DNA from: Candidatus Koribacter versatilis Ellin345
GTDB lineage: Bacteria; Acidobacteriota; Terriglobia; Terriglobales; Acidobacteriaceae
Direction of reading: 5' to 3'
DNA: 64,000 nucleotides
Assembly (NCBI RefSeq): GCF_000014005.1
Contig: NC_008009.1
Location: forward strand, 2,852,001-2,916,000
Shown piece by piece: positions 25,489 through 34,167 of this stretch. Below the pieces are notes generated by a model, which saw only the letters and a program-made list of their open reading frames with translations, was not told the origin of the DNA and ran no database searches. The position numbers were made by a program, and so were the translations under genes. Numbering within the stretch: the first letter of the stretch is position 1; every line of letters starts with the position of its first letter.

Positions 25489-26843
25489 TGGACGTACTCG
25501 ATCGAGCTATTGCCGACGCGGTTCTCGGCATTGATACCTTGTGGGGCGGCGACGTTATGAATCCCTCCGGCACCGGCCGCTTCATCGCCGACTCATGGTT
25601 CTCCGACGAACCGCTGCCCGCGGCGTACACGACTGCAAGCGCAGCACGCATGCGCGAAAGCGGCGGCGTGGGCGGCAAGCCGATCGATCGCGAAGCAGTT
25701 GAGGCTTACCTGCGCGACGTGAATCTTCCCGGTGCGATCGAAGCCGTACGCAGTGGCGCTGCGACAATCGGCGGATTGCGCGGGAAATATCTCGCGGGAC
25801 TCGCCACCAGCCTCGAAGTAATGTGGGACCTTGCCATGGAACTGCTCGGCAAGGGTCCTGCAGTTCCCTATGCGCGCTGCGTGCAGGCTTCGTCGGCGAT
25901 CGATCCGGAACCATCGCAACCCGAATCCAAGCGCGAACGTGTCGCGGAACTGCTGGCCGCTGCGGGATATTCACCTTCCGGGGGTCGCGACGCTCTTCTC
26001 TTGGCTGTCGATGCCTGGCGCAAAGCGCGCAATTCTCCGATGGCCTCGGTGAAGTCGCTCGGCGCCGCGGTCATCGCGCAGTTCGACAATCTGACCGCCG
26101 CCAACGCTCTACGCTTCCTGCCGAAAGAACTACACAACGTGCCCCGCGCTAACATCGAGTTTCTCTCGATCAAGGACGCATGGTTCTCCGGTTCCATGAA
26201 CTACGTCGGCCGCGCCCGCAATGCCGACGGCTCGCCGAAGTACGAAGCCACCTACGAGATCAACGCTTCGTTGCAAATCAGCTTCCCGGAATTCCAGCAG
26301 CTGGTGAGCCACGAGGTCGTTCCCGGCCACGTCACCACGTTTGCATATTTGCAGAACCTATATCATCGCGGCCAAGCCGGCTTCGAAGCCACCGTGCTGA
26401 CGATGAACACGCGTGCTGCGGCGCTCTTCGAGGGCATCGCCAACAATGCAATCCTGATCGCGCACGGCGTCACCGAAGTCGAGCAGCTTCCTGACGAAGA
26501 CATGCAAATCGGCGTTCTGCTGGCGCTGCTGCAAGACGATGCCAAGAACCAGTCGTCGTACCTCACGTGGGGCGAGCAGCGGAATCAAACGGAAGTCGCG
26601 AACACATTGCGGCGCGAATTCCTGGTCAGCGAAGAGCGCGGCGACAAGCTCAGCGGTGCTTGGGGACAGCATCCCCTGCTGGGGCGCATGTATCTGCCTG
26701 CCTATCGAGCGGGAACCGACAAAGTTGCGAAGCTGCGTCGCGAACACTCGCCGGAAAAAGTACTGCCGGCCATCTACGGCTGCCGAGGGTTAGTGGACGT
26801 TGAGACCGTCAACGAAGTGCTGGCCCAGGAAAATCAGCAGTAG
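25488..26843 (+). CDS. Putative metallopeptidase with HExxPGH-like motif (DUF885-like)
   Basis: 451 aa from ATG 25488, which overlaps the transporter stop by one base (TAATG) and has AGGAAG upstream. No signal peptide, so it should be cytosolic. The motif SHEVVPGHVTTFAYLQNLYH fits the HExxPGH zinc site of DUF885 proteins, and later Glu/His residues (FEGIANNAILIAHGVTEVEQ) could complete it. Preceding helical domain of about 280 residues is less conserved. DUF885 members are uncharacterised peptidases; coupling with an OPT transporter supports a role in using imported peptides. The family call is from the motif only. Confidence 0.75.
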   Translation: MDVLDRAIADAVLGIDTLWGGDVMNPSGTGRFIADSWFSDEPLPAAYTTASAARMRESGGVGGKPIDREAVEAYLRDVNLPGAIEAVRSGAATIGGLRGKYLAGLATSLEVMWDLAMELLGKGPAVPYARCVQASSAIDPEPSQPESKRERVAELLAAAGYSPSGGRDALLLAVDAWRKARNSPMASVKSLGAAVIAQFDNLTAANALRFLPKELHNVPRANIEFLSIKDAWFSGSMNYVGRARNADGSPKYEATYEINASLQISFPEFQQLVSHEVVPGHVTTFAYLQNLYHRGQAGFEATVLTMNTRAAALFEGIANNAILIAHGVTEVEQLPDEDMQIGVLLALLQDDAKNQSSYLTWGEQRNQTEVANTLRREFLVSEERGDKLSGAWGQHPLLGRMYLPAYRAGTDKVAKLRREHSPEKVLPAIYGCRGLVDVETVNEVLAQENQQ

Positions 26844-26902
26844 CGCAGGTTGCAGCGTGGGGCTATAAATACGCATCATCCTCCGGAAGACTGGAGTTGC
26901 TT

Positions 26903-27595
26903 ATGCCCGCCAGCGCTGTTGCCCCCGCGGTTGACGTGAAGTCCCTGCTTTTCGACGGAGTCTCCGCGGCCGATCAGGAAGAAATTCTTGCCGACGCCTC
27001 CATCCGCAGCTTTGCCCCGCGCGAAATCATCATGCACCAGGGGGTGCGCGCCGAACGCTTCTTCCTGATGCGTAGCGGCTGCGCCCGCTTCTTCCTCGTC
27101 ACTGAGAGCGGCAAGAAACTGCCGCTGCTTTGGGCGATGCCGGGTGACGTCGTCGGCGGCATGGGCGTGGTGATGCACCAGCGCAACTATCTCCTCAACT
27201 GCGAAGCGGTGCGGCCCACGCAAATTTATGTCTGGCGACGCGACGCGATCCGCAAACACCTGCTGCGCGTGCCACGCCTCCTCGACAACGGCATGCACAT
27301 CGCATCGGCCTACATTGACTGGCTACTCAATGCGTACGCCAGCGTGACCTGTGACAGTGCGCGCGATCGCCTGGCCGATGTGCTGACCGGTTACGCAACG
27401 GCGATCGGCGAACCCTGTAAGGACGGCGTTTTGATTGATGCCACGAACGAAGAGTTCGCGCATGCCGCCCACATCACCAAGTACACGACATGCCGATTGC
27501 TCGCGGAATGGCAGAAGAGCGGCGTCATTGCAAAACGCCGTGGCAAGACCATCCTTCGCGACCCGGGGCGCCTGCGCAGGAAATCTTCGGGTTAG
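26903..27595 (+). CDS. Crp/Fnr-family transcription regulator
   Basis: 230 aa from ATG 26903 (GGAG 6 nt upstream; a TTG two codons earlier is less likely). Residues 15-140 are a cyclic-nucleotide-binding-like beta roll (ASIRSFAPREIIMHQGVRAE, FFLMRSGCARFFLVTESGKK, LLWAMPGDVVGGMG), residues 160-230 a winged HTH (TNEEFAHAAHITKYTTCRLL, EWQKSGVIAKRRGKTIL). There are no clustered N-terminal Cys for an Fe-S cluster, so it is not a classical Fnr. The effector is unknown; it may regulate the neighbouring transport operon or the downstream peptidase. Confidence 0.9.
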   Translation: MPASAVAPAVDVKSLLFDGVSAADQEEILADASIRSFAPREIIMHQGVRAERFFLMRSGCARFFLVTESGKKLPLLWAMPGDVVGGMGVVMHQRNYLLNCEAVRPTQIYVWRRDAIRKHLLRVPRLLDNGMHIASAYIDWLLNAYASVTCDSARDRLADVLTGYATAIGEPCKDGVLIDATNEEFAHAAHITKYTTCRLLAEWQKSGVIAKRRGKTILRDPGRLRRKSSG

Positions 27596-27887
27596 TTGCC
27601 ACAGGGCAACGACACCTCCGTGGCCAATGTGAAATCCTCCGCAGCATTCCTGAGATGCGCGAACTGTTTCACGTCTATACGAACTCGTCTGAGCGGCGCT
27701 GGCGTGCCGTAGAACTGCGAGTCCGCGCACGTTTCCGCTATACCTCCGTTCCTGCTCCCATGCACTAGAAGTTTCCCTAGTTCTCTCCCGACAGACCCAT
27801 GACTATGCTCCGACCCAGCTGCGTATAAGCGCCGGGGGTGCGAGAGTTTCGCAATCCTGCATTCCACCCGTCCCACAGGAGAACTCC
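27596..27887. other. Intergenic region without gene
   Basis: 292 nt between the regulator and the S53 peptidase. No convincing ORF, tRNA or repeat. It should hold the promoter of the peptidase; AGGAGA at 27877 is its ribosome site. Confidence 0.5.
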
Positions 27888-30800
27888 TTGGATACAAGAA
27901 AATCGATTTGGCGATTCATAGGGCCCGCAATTCTCTGTCTGTCCGTAAACGCAATGGCGCAAGTAGCATCGCGCGTCACCGGCGATCTCAATAGTTCAGC
28001 GCGCGTACAACTGAAGGGCACGGCATCCCCGCTGGTTGCGCGCAGCACCGACAAAGGGCGCCTTCCCGGCGAACGCAACCTGGGGCGGATGGTGCTTCTG
28101 CTCGCGCCTACCACGCAGCAAGACGCAGCCGCAAAAGCATTGGTAAAGGACCTGCACGATTCATCCTCACCTAATTTTCATAAGTGGCTTACTCCCGCGG
28201 AATTCGGCAAGCGCTTCGGTGTATCGGAGAACGATGCTGCGGCGGTGCGCACCTGGCTGGAATCGAATGGCCTGACGGTGCACGAAGTGGCCGACGGCCG
28301 GCGGTTCATCGTCTTCAGCGGCAGCGTGTCGCAAGTGGAGAAGACGTTCGCAACCGAGATGCATTCCTATTCGCGCAACGGCAAGGAGTTCATCGCAAAC
28401 GCCAGCGAAATCAAAATCCCCGCTGCGCTCGCGCCGGTTGTAAAGGGTGTGGTGCGTCTGCACAGCGATCCGCCGAAGTCACAGGCCTACATGGGAAAGA
28501 AGGTGCATTGGGACCCAACCAGCGGCCAATGGGAAGGCGGCGATGGCAGCCACTACCTGGCGCCGGCGGATTTCGCGAAGATCTACAACCTCGATCCGCT
28601 CTACAAGGCTGGGATTGACGGCACCGGCCAGACCATCGCGATCGTCGGCCGCGGCAACATTTTCCTAAGCGACGTGCAGAACTTCCGTACGCTCTTCAAC
28701 CTTCCGGTGAACGATCCGGAGATCATCGTGAACGGCGACAATCCGGGCGAGACCAGTGGCGACGTTCCTGAGGCCACACTCGATGTGACCTGGTCCGGTG
28801 CCGTAGCGCCGAACGCGCACATCAAGTTCGTCGTCTCGCAGAGCAACTTCTCGGATGGCGTGGATGTTTCGGCAGCCTACATCGTCGACCACAACCTGGC
28901 GCCGGTCATGAGCACCAGCTTCGGCTTGTGCGAGGCGTATTTCACGCCAGTGCAGAATGCTTTTTATAACGCGCTGTGGCAGCAAGCCGCGGCGCAGGGC
29001 ATCACGTCTTTCGTGTCAGCGGGTGACAATGGTGGCGCCGGTTGCGATGAACCGGGCGGCGGCACGTATGCGTTCAACGGCTTGAATGTCAGCGGTCTCG
29101 CTTCTACTCCTTACAACGTCGCGGTTGGTGGCACCCAGTTCGACGACACCGACGATCCGACTAAATACTGGGCCTCAACCAGCGATCCGACTACAGGTGC
29201 GTCGGCGCTCGGATACATTCCGGAGAAGGTCTGGAATGAAAGTTCGAACGATCCGAACAGCCCGGGACTTTGGGCGGGAAGCGGCGGCGTTAGTTCACTC
29301 TACAAACAGCCCGATTGGCAGACGGTTTCGACCTCGATTACCGGCGGGATGCGCGCGCTTCCTGATATCTCTCTCACGGCGGCGCAGCACGACGGCTATC
29401 TCGTCTGTCTCTTCCAGAATTGCAGTTACGGAGAATACTTCTACGTCTTCGGCGGAACGTCGGCGTCGAGTCCGGCAGCGGCCGGCATCATGGCGCTGGT
29501 GAACCAGAAGATGGGCGGCCAGCCCCAGGGCATGGCGAATTACGTCTTCTACAAACTCGCGAGCACGCCGGGAGTGTTTCACGATACAACGGTCGGCGAT
29601 AACAAGGTGCCCGACGCGTCAGGCATGTACACCGTGGGCTACGACGCAGTATCGGGATACGACCTTGCTACCGGGCTCGGCTCCTTCGATGCCAACGCCT
29701 TGGTAAACAACTGGGCGGCAGCTTCGTCCGGTAACGCAGCGACCGTGACACTCGCAGTCGCTCCGGGGCAGGCGAAGAACGTGGAACATGGAACGGCGAT
29801 TCCCTTCACCACGACCGTGAAGTGCAGTGGCACCGGATGTGAAGCTCCAACCGGTGCCGTCACACTGCAGGCTACGAGCAGTTCGTCGTCCGTGGGCATC
29901 GGCACTGGGGCGTTGACGCCGTCGTCTACCGGAAGCGTGGCGAATGTCACGTCGTCGGCGATTCCGGGCGGTTCCTACACGGTCGCAGCACGATATGGTG
30001 GCGACGGCACCTACTACGCTGCGGATTCCAACGGCGTGGGCTTCAGCGTAACTCCGGAAGCCAGCTACAGCCTGGTGGGCTCCGTGGGCGCGGGCGTCTT
30101 GACGATTGCTCCCATCACTGTGCAGTACGGCGAGCCGATCAACATGGGCGCCATCGTGGCCGGCAATTCGGGTGCGGGCTATCCCAGCGGCAACCTGAGC
30201 ATCAGGGTGGACGGCGCACCCGCGACCACGATTGCGTTCGATCCCGGCTACGGCTCGCAGACGCCGAGTGCACTGAAGTTGAATTACGGCGAGAACTCCA
30301 ACATCCTGATGCCGGGCATCACGACGCAGAGCCAGTCAAGCACGGTGTCGTACCTGCCTACCTATTGGGACAACAGTAGCGACACCTCGCATCCACTGAA
30401 TGAATTCCATGCCGGACCGCACGTAGCACAGGTCACGTATCCCGGCGATGCCAGCTTCGCGGCGAACACATCGAATGCGTTCGCGTTCAACGTGAGCAAA
30501 GCCGATACGTTCATCGCGGACTTCTTCCCGCTCGGAACGCAGGTCGCAAATGTTCCCGTCCACCTGATGGGCGAAGTCTTGTTCATCAGCCAGTGGTTCG
30601 GCGTTTATACCGGAACCGTCTCAATCACCGACGTAACTTCAGGGACGCCGGTGGTGCTTGGCTCGGCGCCGATCAGCATGCAATATGGCGGATCCTATGA
30701 CGTCACCGTCAAGGTCTCGACACCGGGCGACAACGAGTGCGGCAATCCCGGGGCGAATGAGTGTCACGTGCTCATCGTGAAGTTCAGCGGTGATCGCGAC

Positions 30801-31643
30801 ACCACACCGTCGTCGGGCAAGTATTTCGTCCCCTTCCCGGCGATGACCAGCAATGCGTACATCAGCCTGGGCTCCGATGTTCCGAGCGCAATCGCTGGCG
30901 CGCCGGTGAACCTGATTGCGCAGGTACAGAGCGACGTTCGCACTTACACGGCGACGGGCAGCGTGACGTTCTACGACGGCGCGACTGCGCTCGGCACCGC
31001 GGCACTCGACGCCACGGGAACGGCGACGTTGAACCTGACGACTCTGGCACCGGGCGTACATAGCAACATCACTGCGGTCTACAGCGGCGATGCAGTGCTG
31101 GCCAGCGTGAGTGGTGGACCGTACTCGGTGGCGATTCAGGACTACACCCTCACCGCGGATCCGGCCACGCTGTCCATCACCTCGGGTTCGAACGGCACGG
31201 CACAGATCAACATGCTGCCCATCGGTGGATCCACGCAGACGGTGCAGTTGTCGTGCGGATCGCTGCCCTCGAACATGAGCTGTACTTTTGCTCCCTCGTC
31301 GGTGACGCTTGACGGCACCAACGTGGGAACGACCACGTTAACTATCATCACCGGTCCATCCAGCACCGCGGCAAATCACGGCGCGTGGTGGGCCACCGCA
31401 TCTACCATCGCGCTCGGACTGTTGTTTGTGCCGTTCACGCGTCGGAAGCGGATGAAGTCGCTACTCGGCTTCACCGCGCTGATGGCCGTGATGGTTGCGG
31501 GCATCGGTTGCGGCTCCAATAGCTCGACCGCGTTGCCTCCGTCGAAGAACGTAACGGCCGGAACCTATACGGTGAGCCTCACCGCTTCAGGTGGAACAGG
31601 GTCGGCGGCGAAGACGATTCCGTTGGTGGTTACCGTGAAGTAG
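27888..31643 (+). CDS. S53-family (sedolisin/kumamolisin) peptidase with Ig-like repeats
   Basis: 1251 aa from TTG 27888 (AGGAGA about 5 nt upstream). Signal peptide RFIGPAILCLSVNAMAQ. Residues 40-190 match the pro-kumamolisin propeptide. The catalytic domain spans about 215-610: PEATLDVTW (Glu and Asp, four residues apart, of the E-D-S triad), SAGDNGGAGC, and the Ser in GGTSASSPAAAGIMALVNQ; a Ca-site-like end GYDLATGLGSFDA. Two to four Ig-like repeats follow. Near the C-terminus two hydrophobic segments flank RRKRMK, the second ending VMVAGIGCGS, followed by a last Ig-like strand set. S53 enzymes are acid-active exported endopeptidases. Confidence 0.9.
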   Translation: MDTRKSIWRFIGPAILCLSVNAMAQVASRVTGDLNSSARVQLKGTASPLVARSTDKGRLPGERNLGRMVLLLAPTTQQDAAAKALVKDLHDSSSPNFHKWLTPAEFGKRFGVSENDAAAVRTWLESNGLTVHEVADGRRFIVFSGSVSQVEKTFATEMHSYSRNGKEFIANASEIKIPAALAPVVKGVVRLHSDPPKSQAYMGKKVHWDPTSGQWEGGDGSHYLAPADFAKIYNLDPLYKAGIDGTGQTIAIVGRGNIFLSDVQNFRTLFNLPVNDPEIIVNGDNPGETSGDVPEATLDVTWSGAVAPNAHIKFVVSQSNFSDGVDVSAAYIVDHNLAPVMSTSFGLCEAYFTPVQNAFYNALWQQAAAQGITSFVSAGDNGGAGCDEPGGGTYAFNGLNVSGLASTPYNVAVGGTQFDDTDDPTKYWASTSDPTTGASALGYIPEKVWNESSNDPNSPGLWAGSGGVSSLYKQPDWQTVSTSITGGMRALPDISLTAAQHDGYLVCLFQNCSYGEYFYVFGGTSASSPAAAGIMALVNQKMGGQPQGMANYVFYKLASTPGVFHDTTVGDNKVPDASGMYTVGYDAVSGYDLATGLGSFDANALVNNWAAASSGNAATVTLAVAPGQAKNVEHGTAIPFTTTVKCSGTGCEAPTGAVTLQATSSSSSVGIGTGALTPSSTGSVANVTSSAIPGGSYTVAARYGGDGTYYAADSNGVGFSVTPEASYSLVGSVGAGVLTIAPITVQYGEPINMGAIVAGNSGAGYPSGNLSIRVDGAPATTIAFDPGYGSQTPSALKLNYGENSNILMPGITTQSQSSTVSYLPTYWDNSSDTSHPLNEFHAGPHVAQVTYPGDASFAANTSNAFAFNVSKADTFIADFFPLGTQVANVPVHLMGEVLFISQWFGVYTGTVSITDVTSGTPVVLGSAPISMQYGGSYDVTVKVSTPGDNECGNPGANECHVLIVKFSGDRDTTPSSGKYFVPFPAMTSNAYISLGSDVPSAIAGAPVNLIAQVQSDVRTYTATGSVTFYDGATALGTAALDATGTATLNLTTLAPGVHSNITAVYSGDAVLASVSGGPYSVAIQDYTLTADPATLSITSGSNGTAQINMLPIGGSTQTVQLSCGSLPSNMSCTFAPSSVTLDGTNVGTTTLTIITGPSSTAANHGAWWATASTIALGLLFVPFTRRKRMKSLLGFTALMAVMVAGIGCGSNSSTALPPSKNVTAGTYTVSLTASGGTGSAAKTIPLVVTVK

Positions 31644-31660
31644 AACGTTGCATCTAACCG

Positions 31661-31690
31661 ACGCGCTCGCGAAATGCGGGCGCGTTTTTT
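31661..31690 (+). terminator. Rho-independent terminator of the S53 peptidase gene
   Basis: Stem ACGCGC / GCGCGT with a 13-nt loop followed by six T residues (TTTTTT), 18 nt after the stop. Lies between convergent genes. Confidence 0.7.
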
Positions 31691-31701
31691 GTGCTACTGA
31701 T

Positions 31702-33048
31702 TCAGCTCGTCTTCGGGATCTGCAGGCTGGCGTCGAGGCGATGCGCTTCTTCAAACTCCGACTTGGCGCCCGCCGCGTCATTCAAGCGCAGAAGCGACAT
31801 GCCGAGGTTGTAGTGGGCATGTGCGAAGTCCGGTTTCAGCTTCACGGCCTCGCGATAGTTCTCCGCCGCTTCCTTGAAATTGCCTTTGTTGAAGAGCGCA
31901 GTCGCGAAGTTGAAGCGAATGCCAGGATCGTCGGATTGCATCGGAACCAGCTTGCGATAGGTAGCAATCGCATCATCGAGTTTGTTGGAAGCGAGTTGGC
32001 AAGCGCCGAGTCCGGCGAGTGCATGGGTGAACTCCGGACGAGCAGCGAGTGCCTTCTGGTAAGAATCAATCGCCCTGGGATATTCCTTCTGCGTCTCATA
32101 CGCATGGCCGAGGTTGTAGAGGCCATCGGGGTTGTCGGGCTTCAGCGCAAGGCCCTTCTCGTAAGAGTGCATCGCCTCTTTCGACTTGCCCTGCTCGGTG
32201 TAGGCCGCACCGAGGAGGAAGAGCACCTCCGGTTGATGCGCATCGAGGTGGAGGCTCTTGTTAAAGCTGACTTCGGCTTCCGGATATTGCTTTGCGGCGT
32301 ACTGCGTTTGTCCTAACTGCGCCCACGCGACGGCACTCTTGGGATCGCCCTTGAGCGCCTTCTCATATTCCGTAATCGCTTCGTTGGTGCGGCCGAGTTG
32401 TTGCAAAGCGTTGGCGTAATTCTCCAGGACGTCGGGCGCATCGGGCTTCAGCGCCTTAGCTTTCTCCAGATACGGAAGCGCATCCTGCGCTTTCTGCGCG
32501 TGCAGCAGCGCGGCGCCGGCATTGCTCAAAGCGTCCACATTCTTCGGATCTTTCGAGGCCGCAGACTGGAACGCGCCGATGGCTTCATCGGTCTTGCCAA
32601 GCTTCAGCAAGGCTGCGCCCAGTCCGTTGTAGGCCTCGGCGTAATCGTCGTGAATCTCGATCGCCTTGCGATAGGAGCCCGCTGAATCCTCGTACTTGCC
32701 CTCGTGAAAGAGGGTGCGGCCGAGACTATTGTGGGCGACAGCGTCTTCCGGAGCGAGCCGAATTGCTTTTTGGAGATCGGTCTCCGATTCCGCATCCTTG
32801 CCGAGGACTTCCATTACCGTTCCGAGATTGCGAACGGCAGGTTCGTAATCGGACTGGACGGTGAGCGCCTTCTTGAACTGTTTTACCGCGCCGCGATAAT
32901 CGCGCTTCGCCAATAACTCTTCACCATGCTTGTTGAGTTCGGCCGCGCTGTTCGCGTTGGGCGACTTGGGCTCCGCCAATGTGAAAACGGTGATAAGCAC
33001 GAACAACAGGAACGGGAGAGAAACGAATTTAATTGAGGTCTGAGTCAT
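31702..33048 (-). CDS. Exported TPR-repeat protein
   Basis: 448 aa. Signal peptide FVSLPFLLFVLITVFTLA. From residue 35 onward about a dozen TPR units of 34 residues, with typical YNGLGAALLKLGKTDEAIGA, YNLGHAYETQKEYPRAIDSY and HYNLGMSLLRLNDAAGAKSE. TPR solenoids bind peptides or other proteins; the signal peptide places it in the periplasm or envelope. Regular spacing and lack of disruption indicate an intact gene. It converges on the S53 peptidase across a terminator. Partner unknown. Confidence 0.9.
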   Translation of the reverse strand: MTQTSIKFVSLPFLLFVLITVFTLAEPKSPNANSAAELNKHGEELLAKRDYRGAVKQFKKALTVQSDYEPAVRNLGTVMEVLGKDAESETDLQKAIRLAPEDAVAHNSLGRTLFHEGKYEDSAGSYRKAIEIHDDYAEAYNGLGAALLKLGKTDEAIGAFQSAASKDPKNVDALSNAGAALLHAQKAQDALPYLEKAKALKPDAPDVLENYANALQQLGRTNEAITEYEKALKGDPKSAVAWAQLGQTQYAAKQYPEAEVSFNKSLHLDAHQPEVLFLLGAAYTEQGKSKEAMHSYEKGLALKPDNPDGLYNLGHAYETQKEYPRAIDSYQKALAARPEFTHALAGLGACQLASNKLDDAIATYRKLVPMQSDDPGIRFNFATALFNKGNFKEAAENYREAVKLKPDFAHAHYNLGMSLLRLNDAAGAKSEFEEAHRLDASLQIPKTS

Positions 33049-33156
33049 GGCAGGAATTCGCGAGTCGAAGAGCCAGATGGCAGTGCTCGCCTAAAAACAC
33101 TGTAGTTCGCGGACATGAGAGGTGCATCTGTTAGAAACGACAGTGCTCGAAGAACG

Positions 33157-33546
33157 TCACTTCACCACGGTGATCAGAGGCTTCCCTTTTTCCACGACAT
33201 ACGTGGCAAGTTCCACAGCGTTGCTGGTGCCGACGTTTTTCGCAGCGTGCACGGTCTCCGCGGGAATGAAGAGCACTTCCCCTGCTTTCAGCGTGACAGG
33301 CGCCTTGCCGTCGACGTCGTACTCCAACGTGCCTTCGAGGACGTAGATGATTTCTTCGCCGGGATGCGTGTGCCTGGGAGAGGCAAATCCGGGGTCGAAG
33401 TCCACACGCACTTGGATCGCCTCGCGTCCGGGGGCACTCAAGTCGTGCCGCTGAAGATCAGTACGCTTGGTTCCGGCAAGCTTGCTTTGTGCCATGCAGG
33501 TGCCCATCATCATCGTCAAGAAGATCGCAATCAGCGTAGTTCTCAT
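33157..33546 (-). CDS. Exported cupin-domain protein
   Basis: 129 aa. Signal peptide RTTLIAIFLTMMMGTCMAQ. A single cupin with metal motif 1 SPRHTHPGEEIIYVLEGTLE (HxH ... E) and motif 2 GEVLFIPAETVHAAKNVGT (His). It probably binds one metal in the periplasm. Close relatives are annotated as cupin proteins of unknown substrate. Metal ligands are intact. Likely transcribed with the small protein directly upstream (31-nt gap). Confidence 0.88.
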   Translation of the reverse strand: MRTTLIAIFLTMMMGTCMAQSKLAGTKRTDLQRHDLSAPGREAIQVRVDFDPGFASPRHTHPGEEIIYVLEGTLEYDVDGKAPVTLKAGEVLFIPAETVHAAKNVGTSNAVELATYVVEKGKPLITVVK

Positions 33547-33577
33547 AGCTCACCTCTGGGTCGCCGCGCGGGAAATA

Positions 33578-33883
33578 TCAGGCGTTTGTATTGGAGGCGG
33601 CTTCGTATCGGTTTACGAGATACAAAGGGACCTCGTGCGCACCTGCGCTCGCACTCAGGCGATCGGCCAGGCGCGCCGACGCTGCGATGGTCACCGCGCG
33701 CCAGTTGCGGTTGTCGCAGGGAGACGTGCCTTCCATGTGATCCAACTCCTCCAGCCAGTCTTCGGCTGACAGCCTCGCCTGCTGTGGGCCATATTGTTGC
33801 GAAACAGCGGCGATGAATGAGGACAGTTCGCGTGCTGCCATGTGAGTTTTCTCGTCGTGGTAAAGGCTCGAAAGTGGGTTCAT
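33578..33883 (-). CDS. Small conserved-looking protein of unknown function
   Basis: 101 aa, no signal. Begins MNPLSSLYHDEKTHMAAREL and continues with LSSFIAAVSQQYGPQQARL, LDHMEGTSPCDNRNWRAVTI and ADRLSASAGAHEVPLYLVNR. An ATG further in (MAAREL) could also be the start. Not recognised. Being 31 nt upstream of the cupin on the same strand suggests co-transcription. Confidence 0.6.
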   Translation of the reverse strand: MNPLSSLYHDEKTHMAARELSSFIAAVSQQYGPQQARLSAEDWLEELDHMEGTSPCDNRNWRAVTIAASARLADRLSASAGAHEVPLYLVNRYEAASNTNA

Positions 33884-33963
33884 AGTGCGTCCTCGTGAAT
33901 TCGAATATCTTCATGTGCCATCGAACTGCACGCGATTAGGCCTGAAGCGGACGCAGGAATCTA

Positions 33964-34167
33964 TTGTTCATAGGTATCGGGCAATACACTTGGTGGAACG
34001 TGAGGAGGGCCGAGGCAATACCAAAGTACTATGGACGCCCCGCTCGGCCTAAAGCATGGTTTCGAAGATTCGTAACTGTCGATGCGTGGCGACCCGCGCC
34101 TGCCGCGCCGGTGTATGATTCAGAATCGCTTTTGAAGGGACTGCGAGAACAATTCGACAAGCCATGA
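33964..34167 (+). CDS. Possible small ORF preceding the sensor kinase
   Basis: 67 aa from TTG 33964 (GCAGGA upstream), overlapping the kinase ATG by 4 nt (ATGA). Aromatic/Arg-rich (YTWWNVRRAEAIPKYYGRPA). No motif. The coupling overlap is the only real support; it could equally be leader sequence. Confidence 0.3.
   Translation: MFIGIGQYTWWNVRRAEAIPKYYGRPARPKAWFRRFVTVDAWRPAPAAPVYDSESLLKGLREQFDKP

Noticed and set aside
33844-33868. TTACCAC-like sequence within the small gene upstream of the cupin
   Set aside because: It encodes SLYHDEKTH in a supported frame and lacks the flanking repeat blocks.
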